This document shows, in pieces, positions 1 through 9,410 of a DNA stretch of 51,005 nt (positions within the stretch are counted from its first letter, which is position 1; every line of letters starts with the position of its first letter). The notes beneath the pieces were generated by a model, which saw nothing but the letters and a program-made list of their open reading frames with translations, made no database searches and was not told the DNA's origin. This DNA comes from Halocafeteria seosinensis (Eukaryota; Sar; Bigyra; Bicosoecida): positions 1 to 51,005 of the forward strand of contig LVLI01000680.1 of the NCBI GenBank assembly GCA_001687465.1, read 5' to 3'. The position numbers and the translations under genes were made by a program.

Positions 1-444
1 GTTCGTTGCATGGACCATAATTTTCAAGATCGGAGATTCAATTTTCCGCCGGAGCCACAGTGTATACCTACTTCCCTTCCCATACGCATCCATCGACAGC
101 AACAATAAAAAAGCAAAAAACTTGGATGCGCTTCCAATCCGCTAGGTTGTACTGTAGTTGATATGGATATTCCGACTGATTCGCATCTTGAGGTCGCGTG
201 ACACGTGTGTATCAAGTTGTACCATTGGTAGTATACTATCTACTATGGTGCTTAACATACCGGTTAAGTGTAAGAGGTCTTTCTGGGTGGTTGACTATCT
301 ATCAAACGCATTCATGCTTATATAACTACCTCTTAATTGGCATGTGATGAGAGGGAATGAGACCCCCGGGAATCTGTCACATCCATCCATTCATGTTTAT
401 TAGCAAGACGGTGTACTTACTAACGCAACATCACAATCAATCTT
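1..444. other. Left-edge gene-free stretch
   Basis: No coding frame with splice support or recognisable protein similarity is visible here. The short open frames have no family resemblance. It probably holds the 3' untranslated region of the minus-strand gene ending at 445 plus intergenic sequence. I see no RNA gene or repeat. Confidence 0.5.
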
Positions 445-1522
445 TTACTGATCGGGGTCTTCGGTGCTACTCTGCTGTTTGTTCAGACCCGAGAACTGAG
501 GGGGGACGTATCCTTGCTTATTTCTTGCCGTTGACTGTTCTGACTGTTCGTGGATGTTGTTCAGTAATGCAGCGTTCCGCTGTGCCATTGACATAGCCAC
601 AGAAACGCCAGATGTTAAAGCTTCCATTCGATCCGAATGGGTAAGTGCCTGCCCACCAGCGGCTGCGTGGAAAAACAAATGCTGCAGGAGGAGCTGGATA
701 TGGACAATTGAAAGGTCCGTACCCCTTCTTCTGTGTTTCAAAAAACCTTCCACGGCCTCCATTATCTGTTGCTTGTCCCCGATTTCAACGTTTGAGTAAT
801 TAGAATTCAAGGCGATCCTAAAACTTCCATCCAAATACCGGTACTTAAAGTTGTACTGCAGCGATCAGTGATGCACTAGTTTTAGAAGTACATAAACAAA
901 CGAAGCTGGCAGACATCCGGTCTGATTAGGTAATTACTCACCAGCCGATTGCTTTCGCCACACCTGTCGAATGAATCCATTCCTGCAACATCTTCGTACA
1001 CCTTGTCTCTGCTAAAGCATACTCCATATCGGGACACGCGGAGTTGTCCATCGCTCGAGACGCCTGCGCATCAGCATCAGCGAGGGAGCGTCTGGATCCA
1101 AAACTAGATTTAGGAAAAAACTAGACGCCGCCTTACTATGTATCTGTAGTGTGCATCACGAGAAGACATTAGAACTTCGAAAACGTGTGAACGTGTAGTG
1201 CCAAGACTCTCTAGATAGGTACCTACGTCGAAAGAAGTACAGCAGCAAGGCGCGATCATGACTGAAATTAGGGGAAGCGGTACGCAACAAAGCAAGGTCT
1301 TGTCAGGCTTTATGACAAACGTATATTCCTCTCCGTTGACCAAGTCCTGGCCCTCGGGTATGTGAACCTGCAGGTACATCGTTCATCGTGCTCAAAAATG
1401 CTCCTTACATGCCGCCTCAATTGTCTAGTCCGACTTACAGTAGAGCAGTCCCATATGGGACAGAGCATTTTGCAGTAGACACAGCGACTATAATACTGCC
1501 GCAATTCTGTTGAAGTCGTCAT
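445..1522 (-). CDS. Unrecognised protein, paralogue A of a tandem pair (6 exons, 234 aa)
   Basis: I do not recognise the family. Exons, in transcription order, are 1522-1439, 1367-1227, 1143-1137 (a 7-nt micro-exon), 1063-942, 855-723 and 662-445, and they close to 234 codons plus stop. The model rests on comparison with the downstream paralogue: exons 2-5 are 141, 7, 122 and 133 nt in both genes, and the proteins align across every junction. Visible features are a Cys-containing N-terminus (VYCKMLCP, residues 15-22), a PEGQDL turn at the start of exon 2, a short hydrophobic stretch ending in a Cys triplet (about residues 60-73), a DIHSVS segment created by the micro-exon, and a polar C-terminus. 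There is no signal peptide and no clear long membrane helix. The clustered Cys next to hydrophobic residues could be acylated, which is inference. It lacks the PPxY tail of its paralogue. Confidence 0.72.
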
Positions 1523-1759
1523 CCCTGCGCTTCTACACCCAACACCCTAGGATTCGTACACTCACTGACAGCTGCTTCTGGGCAGCATGTATTCAGCAGT
1601 TCTTTGTGCCGTGGAGACGGAGCCAGAATTTCTCCAGTGCTTCACTCCAAAGGAGAAACCAAATGTCTTTTCCAAAGAATTGAATAGTATGACAACCCGC
1701 ATACAGTCATCAGAGCTATGGTGCCTGCTGCTCCCTGGGACGCTTGCGTCCTCTCGTGC

Positions 1760-1777
1760 CGGTCGCACGTTCACATG
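1760..1777. repeat. 18-bp word shared by the upstream regions of both paralogues (copy 1)
   Basis: The word CGGTCGCACGTTCACATG is identical to 3807-3824. This copy lies about 240 nt upstream of the start codon of paralogue A. It could be a retained promoter element or simply residual identity from the duplication. Confidence 0.6.
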
Positions 1778-1919
1778 CAAGGAGTGGAAGTTCCACAGAC
1801 ACGGTGGTCGAAAAAAAAAAAAAACAGGAACGATGGTTCAGCAAAATGTGTTGGCATTTCTTATTACTGCGTGATCGGCAGCCGCCAGAAATACTCTCAG
1901 ATGCGTTCAGCTGAGCATC

Positions 1920-1949
1920 TGCAGTGCTGGCAACTGCAGTGCTGGCAAC
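1920..1949. repeat. 15-bp perfect tandem duplication
   Basis: Two exact head-to-tail copies of TGCAGTGCTGGCAAC lie at 1920-1934 and 1935-1949. This is directly visible and probably a slippage duplication in intergenic DNA. Confidence 0.85.
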
Positions 1950-2077
1950 TGTTTTACTTTTGCTTTGAAGTGCTGTGAGTTTTCCAAGGTGCCATACACT
2001 ACTTATCCCAAGTTCAAGAAAGTGTCGACTAAGTCGTGAACCGTTATCGCCCTAGCTCTTCATGTGCAATCAGGATA

Positions 2078-3413
2078 TTAAATCTGATAAGAAGGGGGCG
2101 GCTCCTCGGGCTGGTACGCTGATGATGTTGTTTGACCTTGCGAATTGCCAGTGTAGGTCGAGTCAGCGTTGTGCGGAGAAGCCATTGGTTCTGAGGATAC
2201 ACCTGAAGAATATTGCTCCGTATACCCTCCTTCCGTGTAGAAGGCATTGTTGCCCTGATTCGCGTACTGAGAGCTGAAATGGTGTTGCTGCTGATACTGC
2301 TGAGTGGGATCTGATGCGTTGTTTCCAGTAAATTGAGTCTGCATATTGGCTCCCATTGGCGACTGCTGTGGAGCACCCATCGCATTTTGCTGTTGTAGCA
2401 AATGAAGAAACTGGGGCGGAACCTGTCCTTGTGCATTTGCACCCATTGCCATTCCTGGTTGTTGTTGGCCCGCTATACCGGTATTCGTCGCCGCTGGATT
2501 CTGTTGCTGAGCCATCAACACAGCTTGAGAAACTTGAGAGGAAAGCAACTCCATCTGGTCTGTATGGAAGAGCGCTGCTCCACCACTCGCTGCATCGGAG
2601 AGACATCGACGAATAGGAGGCCCGGGGATCCGCGGCAAAAATACATACCCATTCTCCTCTGCTTTAAGAATGTGTTTACTGCTTGCATGGCTTCTTGCTT
2701 CTCACCAACACTTATGCTGGAATATCCAGAATTCAAAGAGATGCCGTCAGCTCCGTCCGAAAGTTTGTACTTGAAATTGTACTGCAAGCGATACATTAAA
2801 ACCGATATAGGATGAAGATCCGTAACTTAACATATGTTCTTGTCCACTCTCTACCCACGGCCGAATTGCCATCATTGTACGTCACCGAAGTATCCATGCC
2901 CACTATGTCTTCGTAGCTCGTCTCGCTGCTAGTACAGACACCATACCGAGCGACATGAAGCACTCCATCCTTCGAGACACCTGGACGGGGGCGGATTCAT
3001 AAGGCAACATGAACAACATGGTTACTCAGTCCCCACTTACTATGTACCTGCAAGAGTAGGAACGCGTTAGGAAGGATAAAGAAGGGATCATCACGAAGTA
3101 CTGCAGTACACGTACGTCGAAGGATCGGCAGCAGCATGGTCCGCAAACGCAGGAGATCAATGGAAATGGCACAATATAGAGCGTAATCTTGTCAGGCTTT
3201 ACAACAAACGAGAATTCCTCTCCATTTTCCAAGTCTTGCCCCTCTGGTACGTACAACTGTTGTCATACTATATCACATACAGACTGATACAGTACACAGT
3301 ACGTTACATACACTCGTGAATGCAAAGCTTACCTCCGAGCAATCAGAAATGGGACAGAGCATTTTACAATAGACATTACTGCTATATTGTTCCTTCAGTT
3401 CTCTGTAGCTCAT
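2078..3413 (-). CDS. Unrecognised protein, paralogue B with Gln-rich tail and PPxY motif (6 exons, 331 aa)
   Basis: This is the tandem paralogue of the gene ending at 445, and its family is not recognised. Exons are 3413-3333, 3256-3116, 3047-3041 (7-nt micro-exon), 2980-2859, 2781-2649 and 2589-2078, closing to 331 codons plus stop. The first ~190 residues align with paralogue A (shared YCKMLCPI, PEGQDL, hydrophobic/Cys patch, VHSVSKDG across the micro-exon, YNFKYKL). The last exon is longer (512 against 218 nt) and encodes a low-complexity region rich in Gln, Asn, Met and Ser. It ends in PPPSYQI, a PPxY motif of the kind bound by WW domains, including those of Nedd4-type ubiquitin ligases. 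A membrane-associated adaptor is possible but is inference. The start ATG at 3413 is supported because exon 1 matches exon 1 of paralogue A. Confidence 0.75.
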
Positions 3414-3966
3414 CTTGCTTTGCCTGTGATGGACGTATCGAGCCTGCACTGTATGGAGTGGCGGAGGAGGTGCGTTCGAAGCTCAGCGAGGTCCCCGGCT
3501 GTCTTACGCTACAGCCGGCTGGACTCGAATCCCCCGACGGGGGTAATAGAAATGCTACTAGCAGAATGAAGCAGTTTAACAAACCAACAGTGAAGACCAA
3601 ACTATACACTGGAAAGGATAAAACAGTGTCGCACATTCCGATTAACTCGCAGCAGTTGGTACCAGTAGCGCGCTGTCTGTCACATGCGTGTGTGTGTGTG
3701 TCTATGACACACCTTCACCAGTAGTAGTAGCATACTCATTCAAATCGAAAAATGGCCATAATCGCGGGGAGGGTTTGGGTTTTTGGCATGAGAGCAGCTC
3801 TGGTGGCGGTCGCACGTTCACATGTGAGCGGGGTTGCTGCTCGCCGTGCTCGTCGCGCTGTGATGAACTAACGGGCAATATACAATACCACCTGTCTATT
3901 TTTTGGTGTTTGTAGTAAAGCTACGTACATACTGTATATCGCAGACCCGAAAAATCCTTTTCGAGC
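3414..3966. other. Intergenic region with GC-rich hairpins and second copy of the 18-bp word
   Basis: This is the upstream region of paralogue B. It holds a perfect 8-bp stem with an 8-nt loop (3495-3502 with 3511-3518), a second small stem (3531-3535 with 3539-3543), a short TG run near 3690 and the shared 18-bp word at 3807-3824. No gene is seen. Confidence 0.5.
3807..3824. repeat. 18-bp word shared by the upstream regions of both paralogues (copy 2)
   Basis: Identical to 1760-1777. It lies about 395 nt upstream of the start codon of paralogue B on the same strand, so relative orientation to the two genes is conserved while the distance differs. Confidence 0.6.
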
Positions 3967-5773
3967 TCAGGAATCAGCAGGAGGAGTGACAAGACACCCA
4001 CAACCTTCCACATGCTTTGTATCTGCTGCTGGTCTATCGACAACGAACATATTACCGTTGTTGGTATTTCTTCCGCTGCTATCTGCACCGGAAGCTCGTC
4101 CTTCCTCCAACGCCATTTGGCGCGCCGCGTGGAGATCAATTCCGGGGCTCTCGTCCCCGATGCTCTGAGATTCACCGGTAGCTTGAGTTTCCATGGAGGG
4201 GTCACGTACAAACAACTTCATTGCGCAGGTCGTATTGGTATTATGACAATTTACAAGGTCTTCTGTGCCACATCGTTCCATTTGAATCGTTGTGTGCTTA
4301 ATCCCATGAGAGAGAGCAACTTGTTGAGCTTGCTTCAACGAGCTGACGGTATCATCCGCCACAATATGGACTGACATTGCAACGAGGTCATTGGCGATGG
4401 CCCAAATATGGAGGTCATGCACGTTTGATACACCCTTGATAGACTGTAGATCCCGAAGTACATCGGATGTGTTCACATGTGCTGGTGCACTATTTAGAAG
4501 AACCCCTGTCCCTTGCTTTAAAATATTAATCGTCGTATACAAAACCCTGCCAACACCACGCACAACAAGCAAAGAAAGCAAAAATACTCAGATTGAACAC
4601 TGGGAGTAACAGAAGAACCAGGTACGTACAATATACTGAAAAGGAATGTGCAAAGCGGGTCCGCCAATCGGTACTCCGGTTTGGCCCAGATTATTGCCCC
4701 AGCAATAATGACTCCAATGCTCTGAACCAGGTCTCCGAGGACATGAATAAACGCCGCCCGTACTGCCATGCTGTCTTCGGACTTCTTTTTATGCTTGCCG
4801 TCACCGTGTGAATGGCCTTCACCACCATGTGAATGACCGTGACCTCCATGTGAGTGCCCATGGCCTCCATGCGAATGCCCATGACCATGATCATGCAAAG
4901 TGCGCAGCATAGCCAGGTTGAATCCAAAGCCAATACATGCTGTGATAAACATTATCTTCCCATCTACTTCCACTGGTGTAATAATCCGTTTCACCGCTTC
5001 GTAGCAGAGAACTCCCGTCAGAAGCCAAATGAGGAACACACTAATAGCTGCGCCGAGTACTTCTACTCGCTGGTATCCAAAAGTTAATTTCGCCGTCGGA
5101 GAACGGCCACCGAGATAAACTGCGAATAAGCTAATCAGCAGACCTGCCGCGTCCGAAAGCAAGTGTGCAGCACTGCAAACTCACGACCAAACTCGTGTAC
5201 GTTAACCTCTTCGCACATGTAAACGAAGCCATGCACTTACTCGGTCATAATGGCAAGTGAGCCCGAAATATAGCCTCCGACAAACTCTCCCGTCATAAAT
5301 AAGAAGCACAAGAGCAGTGTAATAACCAGGCGCTTCAAGGCCCGTCTCGTTTTGGCCTTTTGGAGTTCCGGCACTGTAGCGAACGTATCGTCATCGCGTT
5401 CATTACGGTCATCTTCCGTCAGTAATTGAGCTCGGCCTGAACGCTCAGCACTGTCCTCTAAACTCGGCTGCAATTCAATGCTTGCTACAGCTTGACCGTC
5501 CCGCGGATGGTGGACGCAATTGGTTGTATGAAGATGGGCTCCATCTGCTCCTCGTATACCCATCAGCACGCAATTTTCGTCTTGTATGGGGTGATAATCT
5601 TGATCCGCGGTTGCTACACCTGTCCCGGACACGATAGCATTCGTACACGAGGCTCCTCCATCATCTTCATTATCGATTTCGGCTGACGATGGAGCTGAGG
5701 CAGACCGATCGACGCGTGTCTGTGCATTGTTATCCGGCAGCTTATTGGAGGACTTTCTGTTTTTTCCCCCCAT
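3967..5773 (-). CDS. CDF-family zinc transporter (SLC30/ZnT type, 3 exons, 551 aa)
   Basis: Cation diffusion facilitator, expected to move Zn2+ out of the cytosol into an organelle or out of the cell in exchange for protons. Exons 5773-5241, 5172-4630 and 4546-3967 close exactly. A ~140-residue hydrophilic N-terminus precedes six membrane helices. The two transport-site pairs are visible: H181/D185 in TM2 (AAHLLSD) and H321/D325 in TM5 (HVLGD). Between TM4 and TM5 is the His-rich loop typical of ZnT proteins, about residues 271-305, with repeated HGHSHGG units. The C-terminal cytosolic domain carries VHDLHIW, a hallmark of the family. Both junctions fall in conserved motifs (IMTDAAH and SILVLYTT), which confirms the splice sites. 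It diverges from the gene at 6076 across a 302-bp gap. Confidence 0.93.
4804..4895 (-). repeat. Histidine/glycine-rich coding repeat of the zinc transporter
   Basis: This in-frame imperfect repeat (units of about 21 nt encoding HGHSHGG variants) encodes the metal-binding cytosolic loop between TM4 and TM5. Such loops are expected to bind Zn2+ and tune transport. Unit number could vary between strains. Confidence 0.75.
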
Positions 5774-6075
5774 TTTTGTCTCTTATTACGTGGCGGAATG
5801 GTCGCCGCAACCTTCAACAATGGTGTGGCTTTCTCGGAGAGTTTCTCCAGTCCCTACACATACACACAAACCCTCAACATCACAAGACTGCTACAGACAG
5901 AACATATTCCACCGAAACGGTCTGTTCTCGCATCATGCAGGATGTGAACCTACGGTTCTTCAACGGGATTATGCGAGTCAGAAAAGAAATGGGATGGATT
6001 GGTAATGTTGCATATGGAAATGATAGAATTTTAGCGTCATAGCTACAACGACCCTCGCTGCTTTCGTGGAGGAAA
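5774..6075. promoter_or_regulatory. Shared upstream region of the divergent zinc transporter and cyclotransferase-like genes
   Basis: 302 bp separate the two start codons. Promoters for both genes must lie here or overlap the genes. I see no diagnostic motif. Placement as a promoter is inferred from gene orientation only. Confidence 0.4.
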
Positions 6076-6834
6076 ATGGCTCACAAAGCGGCGGACACCG
6101 AATTGGTGTGGTATGCGAGTTTTGGAAGCAACATGTGCCTGGAGAGGTTCTTATGCTACATACAAGGAGGACATTTGGAGGCAATAGGAAAGGATTTCGA
6201 AGGAGCGAGTGATAAGACACCGCCTAAGGCTTCGATTGGACTAACTGCACCTCATAAAATGTTCTTTGCTAGGGAATCCAAATGGTGGAAAGGCGGTGTT
6301 GGCTTTATAGATCCTCGTCGGACTAATGGATACGATGAAGCACAGTCTGTCCTAGATACATTGTCTCTCGATAGTGGCGCCTCAGATAAAGCCAATGAAA
6401 CCCAGCGACAGAAAGTTGTGGCGTCCACCAAGGATCCGGGTGTTAGCTTCCTGCGAGCTTACTTGATTACTTTGGATCAATATAACGATGTCGTTCGCCA
6501 AGAGAATAAAGGCAAAACTCAGCCCTTGAAAACTAAAGATGTCCAAGACTTAGTGGAAAGAGGAGCTGGATCGACAGTCTCGGTAAGCAGGGGATGGTAT
6601 GGGAATCTACTTCATATTGGAGATGTTCCATACGGTGAACGTTCATATCCGGTATTAAGCTTCACCTGTCATGAGGAAAATGCCCAACAACATTTGAATG
6701 ATCCTAGCGAGAGCTATCAGAACATGATCGTAAGAGGAATGAAAGAATGTCATTGGACAGAGAAAGAGGCTAGGAAATATGTGAACGCTCGCTTCTCCAG
6801 CTCTACTACTTCGACACGGTGCCAGATACAGTAA
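6076..6834 (+). CDS. Gamma-glutamylcyclotransferase-like protein (single exon, 252 aa)
   Basis: Intronless. The N-terminus WYASFGSNMCLERF (residues 12-25) matches the start of the GGCT-like fold, in which the YGSN loop binds the gamma-glutamyl moiety. Proteins of this subgroup, beginning Y-x-S-x-GSNM and followed by a C-Y-I-x-GG segment, are usually annotated only as hypothetical or GGCT-like. The reaction would be cyclisation of a gamma-glutamyl amine to 5-oxoproline, but I cannot confirm the substrate, and I did not place the catalytic Glu with certainty. It is larger than compact GGCT enzymes (about 150-190 aa). No signal peptide or membrane helix is visible, so it is probably cytosolic. 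The first ATG of the open frame is used. Confidence 0.65.
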   Translation: MAHKAADTELVWYASFGSNMCLERFLCYIQGGHLEAIGKDFEGASDKTPPKASIGLTAPHKMFFARESKWWKGGVGFIDPRRTNGYDEAQSVLDTLSLDSGASDKANETQRQKVVASTKDPGVSFLRAYLITLDQYNDVVRQENKGKTQPLKTKDVQDLVERGAGSTVSVSRGWYGNLLHIGDVPYGERSYPVLSFTCHEENAQQHLNDPSESYQNMIVRGMKECHWTEKEARKYVNARFSSSTTSTRCQIQ

Positions 6835-7230
6835 GGATATCACTAATCATATTTGCGCCCGAAAGGCGCTTAGAAGAATTCTTCCCAATAGAGAGATTGT
6901 GTGCAGTGGGTCGTTAGATACTGTGTTACTTTATCCTACTAGGAATCGTAGCGGACGAACGTTTCCGGTTAACTGTGTTTTCCATTTTTTTCCGGAGCAT
7001 AGCTTCTGCAACTCTTTAGATAACTGAACGTTAATGACTTAATGAAATCATACCTTGCTAATAGGTAATTCATTGTTTAAATTCGGACAGATGTAATTCT
7101 ATACAGGTCCATTTGAATTGTTGTTCAGAGTCTCCTTCCATACCATGCGGGAACCCATCGATAACATATAGTATGAAAAAGCGAATATATGGAGAGATGT
7201 GTATCATACTGCGTAGAGAATTAGACTGAA
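6835..7230. other. Gene-free spacer
   Basis: This holds the 3' flank of the cyclotransferase-like gene and the 5' flank of the transporter gene starting at 7231. I see no coding, RNA or repeat signal. Confidence 0.5.
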
Positions 7231-9389
7231 ATGGACCCCACAAACACCAATGGGAGCTCATCTCCCGCCGTGGGAGGAGCTGGAGCTGCAGCAGCTGCTT
7301 CCGAGAGCTCTCATTACGGTGCCACAACCAGTACACCTCCACACGACATTGGACAGGAGGATGGTCAGTTTGATATGGAGCGTGGATCGGCGACGGAACC
7401 GGAAATGGTCCTGGCAGAGGCCACGGAGAAGAGTGGAGAGACGGCGGAGGACAGTGGAGTGGAGGACCCTCATCAGGCTTCCGGAATTAAGCATGAATTA
7501 TCCCCTCTACAGGCCTCTCTAAATATCATCAAGGCGATTGTGGGTGCTGGCTCGTTTGGACTGCCGTATGCGTTCTACAATAGTGGAATTGCACTAGCGC
7601 TGACACTTATGTGCCTGTTGGCAACATTAAGTGTGTACACGGCGGAATTGCTCAATTACATCGACAGAGCCCTTTCCAAACGGGAAGTCAAACATGCTTC
7701 CGTGGAGGAAGGTTTCTCAAGAAAGGTAGATCTCACTTATCCGGATATTGCAGAGAAAGCCTTCCCAACAGTATCGATCCGAAGAGTATGTTGCTGCCAA
7801 TGCTTTGATGGCTTGTGCTCGAGAAGAAGACGACGGATACCTTCTGAATCTGAAGTGTATGCCGACCCAGGGACGGATGAATATCCCCGCAAGACTTCGT
7901 GGGACACAAGGAAGCCTCACGACAAATCCGAATATGACCAAGAGACTCTGCTTAAGGCTGGTGTTATGCAATCGGATACAGCAGGCGGGGCTCCAAAGCC
8001 TGTAGGTGTCAGGAAGTGTTGTGCGACAAGTATAGAAGGGTCACTCTTTTGTCTCCAAAGAAGTTCAAAATGTTTTCCTAAGGCCTGTTGTCGAAGTATT
8101 AGGGAAAGCCATTCGACTTCCATCAAGGAATGCGGCGACGGGTGTGGAACTGTGCTGTGCTGTTGTGGAAGCTCTGTTACTGCTTCTGGTGAATACCAGA
8201 GTTACGCTGATAGTAGCTTATTTCGCTTTATTGTCTATTTTGGATTTATTGCTACCTCCATTGGAGCTTGCTCTGCTTACGTCGATTTCATTGCTTCTAC
8301 GATTCCTTCCGTTTTCCCTGTTCTCAACCAGACGTATACAGTGCTATTGATTTTCCCTCTCTTAGTGGGATTGGCCTTAATTCGGTCCATGCGCTTACTT
8401 GCATTCACTAGTATTCTTGGCAACTTGGCGATATCGTTCGGACTTCTGACTGTCCTTGTATCAGGATTCGTGGATAAGCCGGACGAGAAGAGGAGCAGGA
8501 CGCTCGAAGTAACAACTTTGGATACATCTGTACCACTTGTTGGCAATATTAAAGGGTTCTTTCGAGCCTTCGGTACAATTGCTTTCCTGTTTGCTGTTCA
8601 TATCATTGTATACCCGATAATGCAAAGTATGAAGAGACGAAAAGATTTTGGGAAGACTATTATTGGAACATATACAGTGGTTACAGTACGTGCTGCACAA
8701 TCTGTTTTATTAGGGACTGCTTTTTTCACTTGAAACTCACTCATATGACGCAGGTAATTAATGGATCATTTGCTGTACTAAGTGTCCTGCTATTTGCTGG
8801 TGCAACATCCTCAAACATCGTCGAAAATCTATCTGCGGGAATTTATGCCGATGCAGTGAAACTGTTATTGTGTGTAGACCTACTCTTCACCGTTCCAATT
8901 GTCCTGGGTGCGGCCCGTTTTCTGATAGAGGATACAGTTGTCCCGAAATTTCCCGAGACATGGGACACACATGTTCGCAACATAGTTCGCGTAAGTTGTG
9001 TCGGCCTGACTATCAGGTGTTGGCCCTATGTTCAAAACTGTTACTTCCCTGGTGCAGCTGGTGCTTACTATCATTATAGCAACTATATGCTTTCTCATCC
9101 CTTCATTTGCCAATCTTGTTACCCTAGTTGGTGGAGTGGGTATGTATTGGCTGATATCTATCGGACACAAGTATTGCTTATTATTATTTGTCTGTCTATT
9201 CGCTTGACAGTGAATTGCTTAATGGGATATATTCTGCCACCTTTGATCTATATAAAGATCAAGCGTGATGAGGGGGCATTGTCGTGGAGTTCATTTCTCT
9301 TGCACGGACTGTTGGTCGGTGTCGGGATCGTGGCAGCGGTAGCGAGTCTAACAGTCACATCGATGGACATAGTAAACGGGTCAGCCTAG
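7231..9389 (+). CDS. AAAP/SLC36-38 family amino-acid transporter with Cys-rich loop (4 exons, 650 aa)
   Basis: Amino-acid/auxin permease family, expected to move neutral or cationic amino acids with H+ or Na+ across the plasma or vacuolar membrane. Exons are 7231-8685, 8754-8990, 9058-9139 and 9211-9389. The ~95-residue acidic N-terminus is cytosolic. TM1 begins with the family signature (NIIKAIVGAGSFGLPYAF), followed by a TYPDIAEKAF motif. Later helices (VINGSFAVLSVLLFAG, LVLTIIIATICFLIPSFANL, CLMGYILPPLIY) match AAAP helices 7-10. Odd feature: after TYPDIAEKAFPT the frame carries about 135 extra residues with 16 cysteines between C187 and C312, before the next helix (LFRFIVYFGFIATSIG). This could be a genuine loop or could hide unrecognised introns. 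The stop lies 21 nt from the stop of the opposing presenilin gene. Confidence 0.88.
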
Positions 9390-9410
9390 GCAAGTAGGAG
9401 ACGGACCACA

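Larger units (their letters stand above)
1523..2077. other. Intergenic region between the paralogues
   Basis: This is the upstream region of paralogue A and the downstream region of paralogue B. It contains a 13-nt A run near 1811, a perfect 15-bp tandem duplication (1920-1949) and an 18-bp word shared with the region upstream of paralogue B (1760-1777). Open frames here have no protein resemblance and I do not call them genes. Confidence 0.5.

Noticed and set aside
1587-1978. Overlapping plus-strand open frames between the two paralogues
   Set aside because: No recognisable protein, no splice support, and they run through an A13 tract and a 15-bp slippage duplication.
3440-3545. Possible tRNA (TCGAAT-like T-loop near GC-rich hairpins)
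   Set aside because: The bases flanking the loop do not form a T-stem on either strand and no anticodon or acceptor stem could be drawn. Only isolated hairpins remain.
4593-5087. Plus-strand open frames across the zinc transporter
   Set aside because: They are antisense shadows of the His-rich and membrane-helix codons of the minus-strand transporter.
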